Assembly: GCF_028640845.1 (NCBI RefSeq)
Contig: NC_080541.1
Span: forward strand, 179,096,502 to 179,160,501
DNA length: 64,000 nt
Reading direction: 5' to 3'
Origin: Ahaetulla prasina
Lineage: Eukaryota > Chordata > Lepidosauria > Squamata > Colubridae
Shown in pieces: positions 11,513 to 22,884 of the stretch. Under the pieces are notes generated by a model, which had not been told where the DNA came from, ran no database searches, and was given only the letters and a program-made list of their open reading frames with translations. The translations under genes were made by a program, and so were the position numbers. Within the stretch, counting starts at the first letter, position 1. The number at the start of each line of letters is the position of its first letter.

Positions 11513-12160
11513 CCGGGCCGCCTTTGATGAATAGGGATCCTCAAAAAGTGCCCACATCTTAGGCTGCCAGTTCCGGCAACAGCCACTTCCTCCTCCTCCT
11601 GAGGCCCCAGGAGGCCTATCCTCCATGCCCAGGTGTTGAAGGGTCATCTCCCGGGCCCCTTCATCTTCAGTCTCTTCCCCAGCCAGCCCGCTGCCAGGTT
11701 CGGGGCTCTCGAAGATATCTAGGGCTTCCTCCGCATCCCGGTGCTGCCGATAAGTCATCCAGCAGCAAGGCTCCACATCAGTCTCATCAATGCCCCAGTA
11801 GGTCAGCTCCTCTTCAAAGAGGGGCCCACAGATGTCCGCCGGGCAGTGTAGTTTGCCCGTGCGGTAGTAGTTCAAGACATAAGAGAAAATGCCTGGGTGG
11901 CGGTCAAAGAAAAACTCATTGCTTTTCCCATCAAAGTCAAAATTGCTCTGGGCATCGGGATCTGCCAGCCAGGCCAGGCGGGTCCCAGGCAGGGTGCGCA
12001 AAGTGCTCTTATAGGTTTCATGCCGGGTGCCGCCCACGTTGATCGTGATCTTGTCGGACTCTTCTCCTTTGCCCATCTCTTCCTTCAGGCATGTTTTGGA
12101 GGGTGGCTTGTTCCCTGATTTGCGCCCACGGTAAGATGAGACACACACGGAGCTGATCAT
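11513..12160 (-). CDS. KCNC4: KCNC4 (Kv3.4) first coding exon
   Basis: Encodes residues 1-216 of a Shaw-type voltage-gated potassium channel, a fast-activating, fast-deactivating subunit that repolarises short action potentials in axons. Residues 1-28 are the Kv3.4 N-type inactivation ball, beginning [16 protein letters not shown], with Cys6 and several serines that in the family are redox- and PKC-sensitive. The T1 tetramerisation domain starts at [10 protein letters not shown] (41) and ends near 150, with the Shaw-type zinc motif H105-x5-C111-x20-C132-C133. A glycine-rich linker (186-195) precedes [10 protein letters not shown]. The exon ends in phase 0 at a GTGAGT donor (11512-11507), the usual junction before S1. 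The ATG at 12160 is chosen because the ball starts there. The T1 insert between LADPD and EFFFDRHPG is short, without the glycine run I recall in mammals. The other exons are outside the window. Confidence 0.94.
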
Positions 12161-13900
12161 AGATTAGGTTAGGTGGGCCAGAAGTGCTTCTGATAACCCT
12201 TCTCCTTCTGGTCCAGAAGCAGGGGGGAGGGGGGGAAAGAAGCAGAGAGAGGCCCTGCCCCAGTTGTGCCCTGAGGGGGCTGGTGAAATGGGTGTTCAGC
12301 TGAACGCCGGCCGTTATTTTTGGGGAGGAGGAAAGGAAATCTCCTCAAGCCCTTCCAAAGCCCAGCGAGGAGCTGCAACAAGTGCCTCAGTGAACCGGGA
12401 GCAAAAGCCCCGCCGTGGAAGGAAACGGCCCTGTCTGGCCAACCAAGATAGCAGAAGGATTTGTATCTGCCGTTGGGCGGGCTGGAAGCAAATGGCCACA
12501 GAGCTGAAGCGGCGGGGCGGGCAATTCATCCAGGGCACAAGGCTCCCGGCCAAGCGAAAAGGCACCGGAGACTCAAATACCAACCCGAAGAGATTCCTAG
12601 GAGAAACGCCTCTTCTGCTTTCCGCCGCTGGTTGGGAAAGAGCCCCGTCTCGCAAAGTCGAGAAGAGAAGCTCGACGTGACTTTCCAAGACGAGTTGAAA
12701 CTTCGGAAGCCCTCCTCGGGTAAACACGCTTCTCTCTCTCCCACGCACCCCCACCGAGATACGCCACCAATTCGCCGGGTCTCGCCTTTGCCTCCCCCTC
12801 GTTCCCAAAGCCCTCGCTCGATGGCCCGCCTTTCCCTTCCAGGGAATCGGAAGACACAAAACAACGACCCCCGCCCCTCCTCCCCCTCCCGTCAGCGCAG
12901 CACAAAGCCCCCGGGCCGTTTCCCCGGACGAGGCGAAGAGCCGGTAAGAAAAGCCGATGTACCGAGGCGCATCCTCGGCAGTTGCCTCTTCGGCTGAAAG
13001 GGTTCCGCCGTCGCAAATGGCAGAGAGCCAAAGGGCAGGGAGGCTCCGAGCGGGGCTTGGCTCCTGTCTCCGTCCGGGTGGCTTGGATAACCGAGGTTCA
13101 GGCTTCCGACAGGGGGACCCGCTTCCCGTCGGAGACCATCGGGTCTAAGCGGGAGAGCAGCGGTCTTGCCACGGCCGAGGCGAAAGGGGGCGGGCGGGCT
13201 CGTCGGGCGTCAGGTGCGCTGGCGAGAAAGCGGGAACAACCCGAGCCCGCTTGGCGGTGTCTCATTTTCAAACTGTGAGAGGGCGAGGAGGGAGTGGAAG
13301 GAGCGAACCGCTCGGGCGACTTGGGCTCTTGCTCTCTCTCTCGCGTCGCTTTCCCCTCCTCCAGAACTGGGAGGGGCTGTCGAGGGAAGGGCTGGCCGCG
13401 AGGGGCAGCTCGGTGCAATCCACAAGTTGCTGCGCGAGCAAAGGCGGGAGGCGAGGGAGACGAGACAGGGAGAGGGAGAGCTAGAGAGTCTGCTGAGCAG
13501 GCGCCCGCGTGGCTCTTCTTTGCCACAAAGCAACCTGTTGCCGGCGGCGTCCGGACTGCAAAGCCGAGCCAAACCGCCGAGCCGAAAAAGCCACAGGAAG
13601 CGCAAAGCCAAACAGACGCGTTTCTGTTGCAGCCCAGAGAGGGCGCTCGCTGCAGGGCGGCGCGGATTTGGTAGCCTCGCCGGGTTTCCTCCGAATGGCT
13701 TTGTTTGCGTTTGCCTGTTGCCCGGATACTCGGGCTCGTGTATGCCCGGGCCATGCCCTGCCCTGCCCAGCCCCGCCCGTTTTCCAAGCCAAGCGGGAGC
13801 CGGCAAGATGCTTTCTGCCTTTGCACGATCGGGACGAGCGAGGCTCGCTGCGTGTTTCCTTTTGCATTTTATCTAGCAAAGCAGTGGAGGAAACGGGTAA
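12100..13900 (-). promoter_or_regulatory. CpG island, KCNC4 promoter and 5' UTR
   Basis: The sequence is strikingly GC- and CpG-rich against an AT-rich background from just inside the KCNC4 exon to about 13.9 kb. GC boxes include GGGGCGGGC at 12514-12522 and GGGGGCGGGCGGG at 13186-13198. No TATA box stands out, which fits a CpG-island neuronal promoter. The exact start site cannot be fixed from sequence. Long open frames here on both strands are composition artefacts. Confidence 0.8.
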
Positions 13901-14100
13901 AAAAACCTCTTTCGCTCAGTAGTACAAATGCGCTAGTTCCGAAGGAGATCCTAACCCTTCCCTGATCGAATGAAGAAAATGAGAAATCTGAAACCTTGAA
14001 TCGTTTCAGAAGAAGCGCTATTAGTTTTATACCAATAGCGACGAAGAACACGAGAGATGGATTTAGAGAAGAAGTGAGTCCATACTTTTGGTCCATCCAG

Positions 14101-14128
14101 CCAATCGCGGTCTGCGTTGCCTGGCAAC
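14101..14128. promoter_or_regulatory. CCAAT box next to an RFX-type X-box
   Basis: CCAAT at 14101-14105 is followed 10 bp later by GTTGCCTGGCAAC (14116-14128), a perfect palindromic X-box with both RFX half sites. It lies at the distal edge of the CpG island, about 1.95 kb upstream of the KCNC4 ATG. Function is inferred from the motif only. Confidence 0.5.
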
Positions 14129-14402
14129 GGCTATGATTCCTTGTTGCTACTGATGCCTTGCATTTCGTTCCTTTTTGACTTGTTAGTATGCCTGCCCAAG
14201 ACGGAATACTCCATGTTATATACAAAAAGTGAATTGCAGACAATAAATGCTTATGGCACAGAGGAAGTTACTTTACACACAAGGTCAGAGAGCTAATCCA
14301 GTGGGTTTATATTCAAGGAGCAGATTTTGGATGCAAATTAGGAAAAATGCTCTGACTATAAGAGGTATTTACAAATCAAGAGAGGTGGGCTGTTCTTTTT
14401 CT

Positions 14403-14664
14403 TTTGTTTTTTTTGTTTACATTTATACCCCGCCCTTCTCCGAAGACTCAGGGCGGCTTACAATGTATAAGGCAATAGTCTCATTCTATTTGTATATTTT
14501 TTACAAAGTCAACTTATTGCCCCCCCAACAATCTGGGTCCTCATTTTACCTACCTTATAAAGGGTGGAAGGCTGAGTCAACCTTGGGCCGGGCTCGAACC
14601 TGCAGTAATTGCAGGCTTTGTGTTCTAATAACAGGCTTCTCTATTGCCTGAGCTATCCCGGCCC
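14403..14664 (-). mobile_element. tRNA-derived SINE with L2-like tail
   Basis: On the minus strand the head reads GGGCCGGGATAGCTCAGG (A box) with B box GGTTCGAGCCC, then the same body as 4841-5131 and the tail CCCTGAGTCTTCGGAGAAGG. Pol III promoter boxes are better preserved than in the first copy. Confidence 0.85.
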
Positions 14665-14669
14665 CTGTG

Positions 14670-15249
14670 GTCTTTGTGGACCTACCCAAACAAAGGCTGG
14701 ATACTTGGGCCTAGGTTGGGCTAGAATATCTTCAAGATTATTTTGAACCCTTCATTTTATTATTCTCCTATTCATCTAGCCTACTGAATCCAGGTGTTTC
14801 ACACCCCATCTGGAAGTGTGGGAAATGAACCAGGGATCTTCCATAGGTACAGTGTATGTTCTACTCTTGGGTGTCAACTCCATCATAAATGTGCTATATA
14901 ATGTATCATAAGGATGTTTCTTATTTTCAGTTACAAACTTATGAATCATAGCAAGCTACATTCTCCTTTAACTGATCTTACCAAAATCTCCCTTTCTTCC
15001 TTTGCAAATGTGTGAAATGCTCTGCCTCTGATATTTCAAAATTCTCATTAGCTGGGGTTGAGATATTGTGGTTGGTGACCACGTTTTATAAAAACTTTTT
15101 AAGAAGATTGCAAGACAGAGGTGTTGAGATGATTAATAGAAAGAAAATGGATCAAACTGCAGAACCCATAGATATTGATAGAATACTAATAAATATAAAT
15201 TTTAAAAATTCTTTTTTATGAGTAAAGTACTAACACCACTACGCTAGAA
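14670..15249. other. Intergenic, no feature seen
   Basis: AT-rich sequence upstream of KCNC4; no gene or clear repeat recognised. Confidence 0.5.
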
Positions 15250-15413
15250 CAGGGGTGGGTTCTACTTACGTTTACTATCAATTCACAATGGAATCGTGCG
15301 CGCGCTGAGCTTCTGCGCATGCGCAAATCGCCTATGATGGCTATTTTCAGCCTCCTGCCGGTTTTACTACCAGTTCTATAGAACCGGTCCAAACCGGGGG
15401 CAAACTACCACTG
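15250..15413. mobile_element. hAT-like MITE, GGTTCTACTTACC subfamily
   Basis: Ends CAGGGGTGGGTTCTAC and ACTACCACTG, flanks CGCTAGAA (15242-15249) and TACTAGAA (15414-15421), 6 of 8 identical. Contains CTGCGCATGCGC and GAACCGGT blocks. Confidence 0.75.
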
Positions 15414-15419
15414 TACTAG

Positions 15420-18400
15420 AAGATATATATGTATTTTATTTATTTATTTCCACATTGCTACCTAGCAGCAACCAGACATAGTATATGTGAATATGTAACT
15501 TTATTGCAGCTTGTGACCAGTGAAATGTAACAGAGAAAACATAAAACAATATATAAAGCATAAGAAAATGTATATTTATAAAATACTATAATGTAGGATA
15601 ATGTTTCCTTGCTTAAAATAATGGCAACTGGCATAAATGTTGCAACCATCCTGGAAATGTTAGATAAACAATAAAAAGACAAAGAACAGAGCAGGTAGAA
15701 AGACATTATGAAGGTAGGGCAGAAGTTGCTGTAGAAAGGACATTGAATGAACAGGTAGGCTAGAGCCTCAGGTTCACTCTGCAAAGTGGGTATGATTATA
15801 TCTTTCCTCTTAGGTTACAGAAGACAAGGCATTAAAATTTACTAAATAAAAAGTTCCACTGTGTGTTGGGCCAATAAGAGTGAATAGGCAATTTGCTGTG
15901 AAGACTTCCTATTTAAATCATGCCAATTTTGACTGGATTGCTCTGTTCTACCTGGAGAGCTATAGTGAATGTCCACTGTCAGACTGCAGTTCTACTTCTT
16001 TATAGCTCCATTTCCAGGAGAGCATGACAGAAGAAGCTCTTCAGCTGATGTCCTTGCAGGTCTAGACAAATTATTCATTCGGGTCTTCTCCATTGCATTG
16101 ATGCCAGCTAGTGGCATAAGCTCAATAGAAACCTCCTGTAGATAGGAGAGGTATCTAGTTGTGGCATCACAGACAATCTACTGCTTTGGTATGAAAGATT
16201 TTTGTTTTATTTGATATGCCTTCCCCCAAACCTGTTCTAGATCCAAATAAACATTATAACAAAAGTTGGTATTTCCTCCATCTGGCTACAAATTCCAACT
16301 CGGGGCAAATTGATCCCAGTCACAGCTCTCATACCGATTTCACTGAGCGTCCCATGGGAACTATTTATCCTCTGATCTACTCCAATATCTTCACCCCTAC
16401 TGGCCTGGACATCCATTAGATACAGTATAATCAGGAACACGCACAAAGACAATTAATTGCGCCAGTGATTTCAGTGCTTTTGTCCAATTGAAATGCAATT
16501 TTTTCTGCTATGTGATATTTTCCACCACGTGTTGAGTCTCAAGTTCGATTACCATCGAAGATCATTCCAATCTCCACCTAAGCTAGCTATACAGCTGATC
16601 TGACAAATCCATTCTATTACTATCTGGCAGAGCCTCCTTTGACAGAACAACTGTCTCAATCTTGAGCCAACTCTCAGACCTGAGCAAGGGACAAAGGGAC
16701 TCTTCCTGATTTCTTGCAACATTGCTGGTTAGAAGGCCAAAGAAGGATGATCCTTATTTCCAGGACATAAGATTCTAAAGAAACTTTTATTTTGTTACAG
16801 GAGGCCCGCACCCCATATTATATAATATTACATGATTACTCAGTGAACCCCTTTAATGCTGTTTGCAGTGCCACATGAAATTGTATCTGAGAAGGTGTTG
16901 ATACACACGGTGTTTAGCTGCTGGAGTTAGTTTAGCCAAATGCAATATTGTAATGTAACCCATTATGTTGGTTGTTTTTTTTACCAAATGCTGGGCTAAA
17001 TTAAAGATCTAAATTTCTCAGTTCACTTAGGAATATCCAAGTTTTGGTTTAATGGTGGCGGGTGACTTTGACACAAGACTTGATAAGACTTTCTCCTTGT
17101 ATTTCAATAACCGTAAAACAAAGATTTTATTGGTGGTCAGCTGAACTACAGTAAAGAACAGGTTATGAACACAGCAAGCAAGCATCTATTATTCATCATC
17201 AGAAGTTTTAACTTTACATAGTAAATAGTGACCTTAATTGGGTTGATCTATAGGGGGCCCATAAAAGTCGATCAGTTAAGTCTTGATCTTTTATGGTCTC
17301 TTTAATCTTTTTAATTTTATTTACAGATGACCTATGGCTGGACAGTGACCACTTGCTACTGTTACCTCATCTGAGTCTTGACCCATATTCAGCCTGTTTG
17401 AACAGTTCCTGCTGGGATAAGGATAATAACACACATTTAGTCATCCTAGGATTAGATGGTCTTAGAAGACTGCAATATTTGTCACTATCACTAGTAGACA
17501 CCTAGTTAGTGAGTATCTGCTCATTCAGGATTTCTTGTGGATGTGAAGGGTGGGTCTTCCATTTTGATGCCGTTTCTCCTTATTTGGATAATGTTGTTTT
17601 TCTGTTCCATTCTGGCTGAATAGGATATGGTGAATTTTCTGTTAAGGAAGTTAGGTGTTTCACTACCTCCAAATAATTCTTCAGCCCACTTCAGAATTCC
17701 TGACATTATAATTCCAAGTTTTAGAATAATGTCCTACATATATAACTCTTAATATTTTAATATAGTTTGAATTTACAAATACTCATATTTTTAAGAGAAT
17801 CAAAAGTTACACAACAGATTGAGAAATATAATTAATAGGTAGTACAGCAACCTTAGCAGTAAAATAGCATTAAAAGTCTACCAATAAGCTAACTGTTTAG
17901 TAACAATTGAAATTCTCAGAAGAGAAAATTCTTCACTATATACTAATTCTCAGCATAAGTCTTTCCCTATCAAATTTCTTAGACTTTCCTAGAGAAGTAA
18001 CCGTGGTAATACACTATTATTATCTATTCATTTTGGGTATTTATTCAGAGTGCTCAGTTCTATTTATTTATAAGGACCTTGACTAATTCAAGGGCAAAGC
18101 CAGTATTGTAGCCATGTCTAACTGCTCTTGAAGGAATAATCATATTTCATTAGGCAGTGATATGTGTTGGGAGCAGTGTGAATCCATTTCATCCTTCCCC
18201 ATAAGAATTGATGTATTGCTTAAAATACATCTTTTATGTATGTGCTGGCCCATAAAGCTGGAACTAATTTTCCTTGTGAGTTGCAAGTATGCAATAGTGC
18301 AGGATAGCCTGTGTTATGAACAGATGTCATAAAAGAATGTGTGAATTGTACGTACAACTTATCTGCCATAAATAGTTATTTTCCAGAGGTAACTGGCTCA

Positions 18401-18690
18401 GGGTATGTCCAACTTTGTTTGATGTGATTTTTATGAGTTTCCGCAACTCATATTGGTTACTTATACTTAGCTTTTTACTTTATTCATACAAAACTTAGAC
18501 AGATCAGTGACCAAAGTGATGATCAAGATACCATTGATATAAATTACACCTAAAATTAAATATAGATTGAAACCATATCATATATCTCCATAATCAGAAA
18601 AGTCTAACCTTCCCATGTCAGAGAGACTCTCTGGGATGTTATGAAGATGGGGGGAGGTGCGAACTGTGTATATTACAGATTTTGGTGTAT
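15420..18690. other. Intergenic between SLC6A17 and KCNC4, no gene
   Basis: About 3.3 kb with no credible coding frame and no repeat I can name. Moderately AT-rich. Confidence 0.5.
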
Positions 18691-18701
18691 TAGGAGCACT
18701 G

Positions 18702-19132
18702 CAGTGGTGAAATCCTACCTGTTCGCCCTGGTTCAAGTGAACCAGTAGTGATAAAAGCTACCGATTCAGCAAACCAGTAGTAAAAAAGCTACTGGTTGGT
18801 CCGAATCGATATTTCCGATGATCAGCTGTGCCACGCGATTTAAAATCACTAGAAAGCAGAAAATCCTGCTTTCTAGTGAATCTAAATCGCGCAGCACAGC
18901 TGTTCCCCCCCCCTCGCAGTTCTACTTACCTTCCCAAGCCTCCTTTTTCATGCGCAATGCATGTTTGGTGTACACTGCTCATACGCATGTAGCATAATTT
19001 GGCACGCACTGCACATGTGCATGCCCGCAGCATGCATTTGGCACACATTGTGCATGCGTGTGCACAGTGTGTGTTTGGCACACACCCGCGCATGTGTGGG
19101 CAGCAAACCGGTGGCAAAGGATTTCATCACTG
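18702..19132. mobile_element. hAT-like MITE with internal palindrome
   Basis: 431 bp. Ends CAGTGGTGAAATCC and GGATTTCATCACTG, perfect 8-bp target duplication GAGCACTG (18694-18701 and 19133-19140). Inside, arms 18823-18859 and 18866-18902 form a long near-perfect hairpin. The right half is rich in alternating GCATGTGC-type purine-pyrimidine runs. Confidence 0.85.
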
Positions 19133-19139
19133 GAGCACT

Positions 19140-19889
19140 GTGAGTAATAGCATGCCATACCAAAAGCAGAGATAAATCAATAGCAGAATATTTATATCCC
19201 CAAACAGTTTTGGGACATTACACATCCTTGTTACCTTGCTGTGATGGGATTGCCTCTTGTCTGGCCTAAAACTTTCTGTACAACAGTAATATTATGTCTG
19301 TGGTGATAGCAGCAACAGCATGCTGGTAATCACTTGTTTATATTTCAACTCTTCTTCCTTGCCCTTTATAAAAATGGCAGTTTTTCTAGGTCGTTGATTA
19401 TTGTTGCTGTTTGATCCGTCCTAAGCTGGAACTTAACATTAACATTAATAAGGGAATATGAATTCCAAAGACTGAGATCAAATTGAGAAAATTTTCATCT
19501 TTTTTAACCAACTTCACATCACTGACATTGGAGAATTTGTTTGCCTGATGAGAGCAAGTAGGTTTGTTTAAGGCTATAATTAAATAAGTCAATAAGAAGT
19601 AGCCTAGGTATATGTAATAAGAAAAGTTCTATTGAGATATGCTGTAGCTGAAGGGGATGAATGAAGTGGAATTATTATTAGGGTAGAAAAGATTGTGATG
19701 ACAGTGATTAAGCATAGATCCATCAAAAATACCATTATTGCTTGACTAATCTCCAGAAATATAAACAAATCCTGAAATGTTAAATATACCCCACTTAGCC
19801 AAGAGAAAGCAAGCTTACTTCGTTGCTGCTGCCTTTTCAGTTTAGTTATTTCTATGCAATTATTCTAAGATGTGACTGAGTACTTAGAC
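19140..19889. other. Intergenic, no feature seen
   Basis: No gene, RNA or repeat recognised. Confidence 0.45.
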
Positions 19890-20034
19890 CAGTGTTTCTC
19901 AAACTTGTCAACTTTAAGATCTGTGGACTTCGGCTTCCAGATTTCTCCAATCTACCATGGGGCATTCCACTGGCTGGAATATTCTGGGAGTTGAAGTTTA
20001 CATATCTTACAGTTGCCAAGTCTGGGAAACACTG
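19890..20034. mobile_element. hAT-like MITE, TTCTCAAACTTGGCAAC type
   Basis: Ends CAGTGTTTCTCAAACTTG and CAAGTCTGGGAAACACTG are inverted repeats; inner GGGAGTTGAAGTTTACA matches the group at 24221, 24952 and 42675. Flanks ACTTAGAC and ACCTGGAT are alignable at 5 of 8. Confidence 0.7.
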
Positions 20035-20039
20035 ACCTG

Positions 20040-21265
20040 GATAGAGTAGAATCCAGAGCCTTTTTGTCTCAAATTAGGCAGGAATTTAGCACTATGAGAG
20101 GCCAAGTGAATCATCAACAATCTTCTAGATTCTTACAGTCTCTCCCCTTTGTTTGGTTTTGTCCCTCTTTTAATTGGCTCTGATATCATGCTTGTCCTAG
20201 CAGTAAAGATTTGTCACAATTGTTTACCTGCCCACCTGTCTCCCATTAGTTTATTTTGTGTCATAAAGGATATTGTTTGGAAGTGTCTCAGAATGAGAGA
20301 ACTTTGGGTACTTTAGCAGCATGTGAAACTGAACTCCCTGGGCTTTAGATTGTTATCTTGTAGAGCTGCACCTCAGTTTTGATTTGAACAGGAAAAGGTT
20401 ATTAGGAGGGTCCAAGAGGATGCAAGTCACCTCTATTAATTAGCAGCTCCATAAAAAACCTTAATCTTTTCCTGGAATCTCACAGGTGCATCCTCTTTCT
20501 TACACAAGTCAGATTGTGCATTCTAGCTTGTCAAAGACTAAAAATTCTAGAACAACACATCTTCCTCTCTTGTTTTCTGAGATAGGCCCCAACAGCAGAC
20601 AAACATGTTAAGCTGACCAGGAAAGATTTTAATCGAAGCAAAATGTTGGTAGCCAGGGCCAGCCCTCCTGATCAGCAAATCAATAAACTGTAACTGCCTT
20701 AAGCAGCAGATGCTGAAGAACAACAGTAACAGCCCCAGATACAATTCCTAAAACTTTTGAGGTTCTCTTAAGTTGTAGAGGAGATAAGTGATTATCAAAC
20801 ATCCTGTCAACTAGGATCTTATCAATGCAAATTCCATGCACAAATGTAAGGTACCCCAATTTTGCATCAGTACAAAAAGTTTATTTTTCTGTGTGTATGG
20901 GTGAAAAAAAATGCCTCAGGGAGGAATTAGCCCCATGAAAATTGCATATGTTAATTAGTTACAAAATGTTGATTAACACTTGGCAGATAAGGAATGAAAA
21001 ATATCAAAAGGGAAGTAGACAGGATTACCTCTGAGAAGAACAAGGCTGGTAAGTGACCAACAAGGCTGGTAAGTTAGGAAACACTAGTTAGGAAGACTGA
21101 TAATGATATTATTTTGTTCTGTAACTTATAGTTCAAAGGTATTTTTCATGCCATTTGTCTTTACTATGATAATAGTCCCCTTCTTTTCCAAATAGCATTT
21201 CCCAACAAGGCCAGAGAAAGTTGTTTCAACTGTGCTGTTGAACAACATACTTGGTAGTTCCTGAA
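20040..21265. other. Intergenic, no feature seen
   Basis: No convincing gene or repeat. Confidence 0.45.
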
Positions 21266-21271
21266 GTTACT

Positions 21272-21697
21272 TATTAATAGAATAACAGAGTTTGAAGGGA
21301 CTTGGAGATCTTCTAGTCCAACCCCTTGCTCAAGCGGGAGGTCCTATACCATTCTGGACAAATGGCTGTCCGATCTCTTCTTAAAATCTCCAGTGTTGGA
21401 GCACCCACAATTTCTGAAGACAAGCCATTCCACTGGTTAATTGTTCTCACTGTCAGGAAATATCTTAGTTCTAGGTTGCTTCTCTCCCTAATTAGTTTCC
21501 ATCCATTGCTTCTTGTCTTGCCTTCTGGTGCTTTGGAGAATAGATTGATCCCTCTTCTTTGTGGCAGCTCCTCAAATATTGGAACACTGTTATCAAGTCA
21601 CCCAGAGTCCTTCTTTTCACTGGACCAGGTATATCCAATTCCTGCAATCATTGTTCATATATTTTAGCCTCCAGCCCCCTAATCATATTTGTTGCTA
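21272..21697 (-). mobile_element. CR1 LINE 3' end
   Basis: On the minus strand this is the CR1 3' region, including the reverse of AGTGGAATGGCTTGTCTTC and AAGGGACTTGGAGATC-type sequence. The 5' side ends at the (GAATA)n array, so the element was either truncated there or split by the L3 insertion next to it. Confidence 0.8.
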
Positions 21698-21769
21698 ATA
21701 GAATAGAATAGAATAGAATAGAATAGAATAGAATAGAATAGAATAGAATAGAATAGAATAGAATAGAAT
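21697..21769. repeat. (GAATA)n microsatellite, about 14 units
   Basis: Uninterrupted pentanucleotide run. It is the (ATTCT)n tail of the minus-strand L3-type LINE that follows, read on the other strand. Confidence 0.95.
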
Positions 21770-21945
21770 TCTTTATTGGCCAAGTGTGATTGGACACACA
21801 AGGAATTTGTCTTTGGTGCATATGCTCTCAGTGTACATAAAAGGACAAGGCACATTTGTCAAGAATCATAAGATACAACACTTAATGATAGTCATAGGGT
21901 ACAAATAAGCAATCGTTGCTTTGTTGTTAATTGTCTTAAATTATC
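21770..21945 (-). mobile_element. L3/CR1-type LINE 3' end
   Basis: The reverse strand reads TACCCTATGACTATCATTAAG ... CAAATTCCTTGTGTGTCC ... TTGGCCAATAAAGAATTCT, then the (ATTCT)n tail. The same terminus occurs at 51060-51545. This matches the snake LINE described as seeding ATTCT microsatellites. Confidence 0.8.
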
Positions 21946-22690
21946 TTGGAGATTTGCTCCTCTTCTCTTACAAAATACATGGTCTTTTGCACTCTTTATG
22001 CCAAAGTCACAAAACTGCAATTAGAAAGGAATAAAATCAACAAGCTTTGTTGGAGCTTTGATCAACATCCTTGGAGCAGAGAGACATCTTGTGGTTATTT
22101 AAGTCTCAAGAGTGGTATCACATTTTCCAGGCTGTGCAGTCTGAGCCTATACAACTTTATTCAGGCTGTGCAGTCTGAGCCTATACAACTACCTAGCACT
22201 GCTACCTATGTGAGGCACTCGGAACAAATCATGCCTTCTGTTCAAGATAGTAGTATCTGGGACCAGGAGTAGGCACACGGGGCATGTGTGACCAGATGTC
22301 ATCAGAGTTTGTGTAGAGTGCTGCCATCCATCCCTGGTAGGATCTTTTCCCAGCCTCTCAGATGCCACTTATGAAGGAAGCTGAATGAGTAGTATCTTCC
22401 TTCTGATGTGTGAGGGCAAAATGGTTTTCTACCAACATAGAGGTCCATTGATACGGCAAATGTCTACATCCAAATGCCCTCCATGGTTCCCTGCCACCCT
22501 GGAAATGCACTTGGATGGGAAAGGCTTCCTCAGACATATCTTTGAACAGAGTCAGGAACATTCATGTAAACCAAAATGGATAGTATAATGTGGAGGCAAA
22601 CGGGCTTCCTGAGATTGGTTTGATGAGTGGGTAACCAAGTTTAATTTATAACTTGTTTAGCAGTATCACACCATGGAAACATTCATGGTA
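21946..22690. other. Intergenic, no gene
   Basis: Contains a short tandem duplication at 22126-22190 (CAGGCTGTGCAGTCTGAGCC twice). Otherwise nothing recognised. Confidence 0.5.
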
Positions 22691-22696
22691 CTCCCC

Positions 22697-22872
22697 CAGG
22701 GATGGGTTCTACTTACCTTTACTACTGGTTCGCATTGTGTCCGCGTGCGCGCATGCTCTTCTGCATATGCACAGAAGAGTTTTGATGACATTTGGGTCAG
22801 TGGGTGGAGCTTCCCGCCGGTTTTACTACCGATTCTATAGAACCGGTCCCAACCAGGGGCAGCCCACCACTG
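22697..22872. mobile_element. hAT-like MITE, GGTTCTACTTACC subfamily
   Basis: 176 bp, ends CAGGGATGGGTTC and CAGCCCACCACTG, perfect 8-bp target duplication TACTCCCC (22689-22696 and 22873-22880). Confidence 0.88.
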
Positions 22873-22884
22873 TACTCCCCGCTA

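Noticed and set aside
12280..12320. REST/RE1 silencer candidate near KCNC4 (TTCAGCTGAACGCC)
   Set aside because: Only a partial match to the consensus as remembered; half-site order and spacing do not fit.
12264..13965. Many long open frames on both strands
   Set aside because: All overlap in the CpG island, where stop codons are rare. No domain, no splice logic; composition artefacts.
14580..14664. tRNA gene candidate from A and B boxes
   Set aside because: No acceptor-stem pairing was evident and it continues into an L2-type tail; SINE.
18926..19163. Cys/His/Met-rich frames, zinc-finger-like
   Set aside because: They come from the GCATGTGC alternating repeats inside a MITE, on both strands alike.
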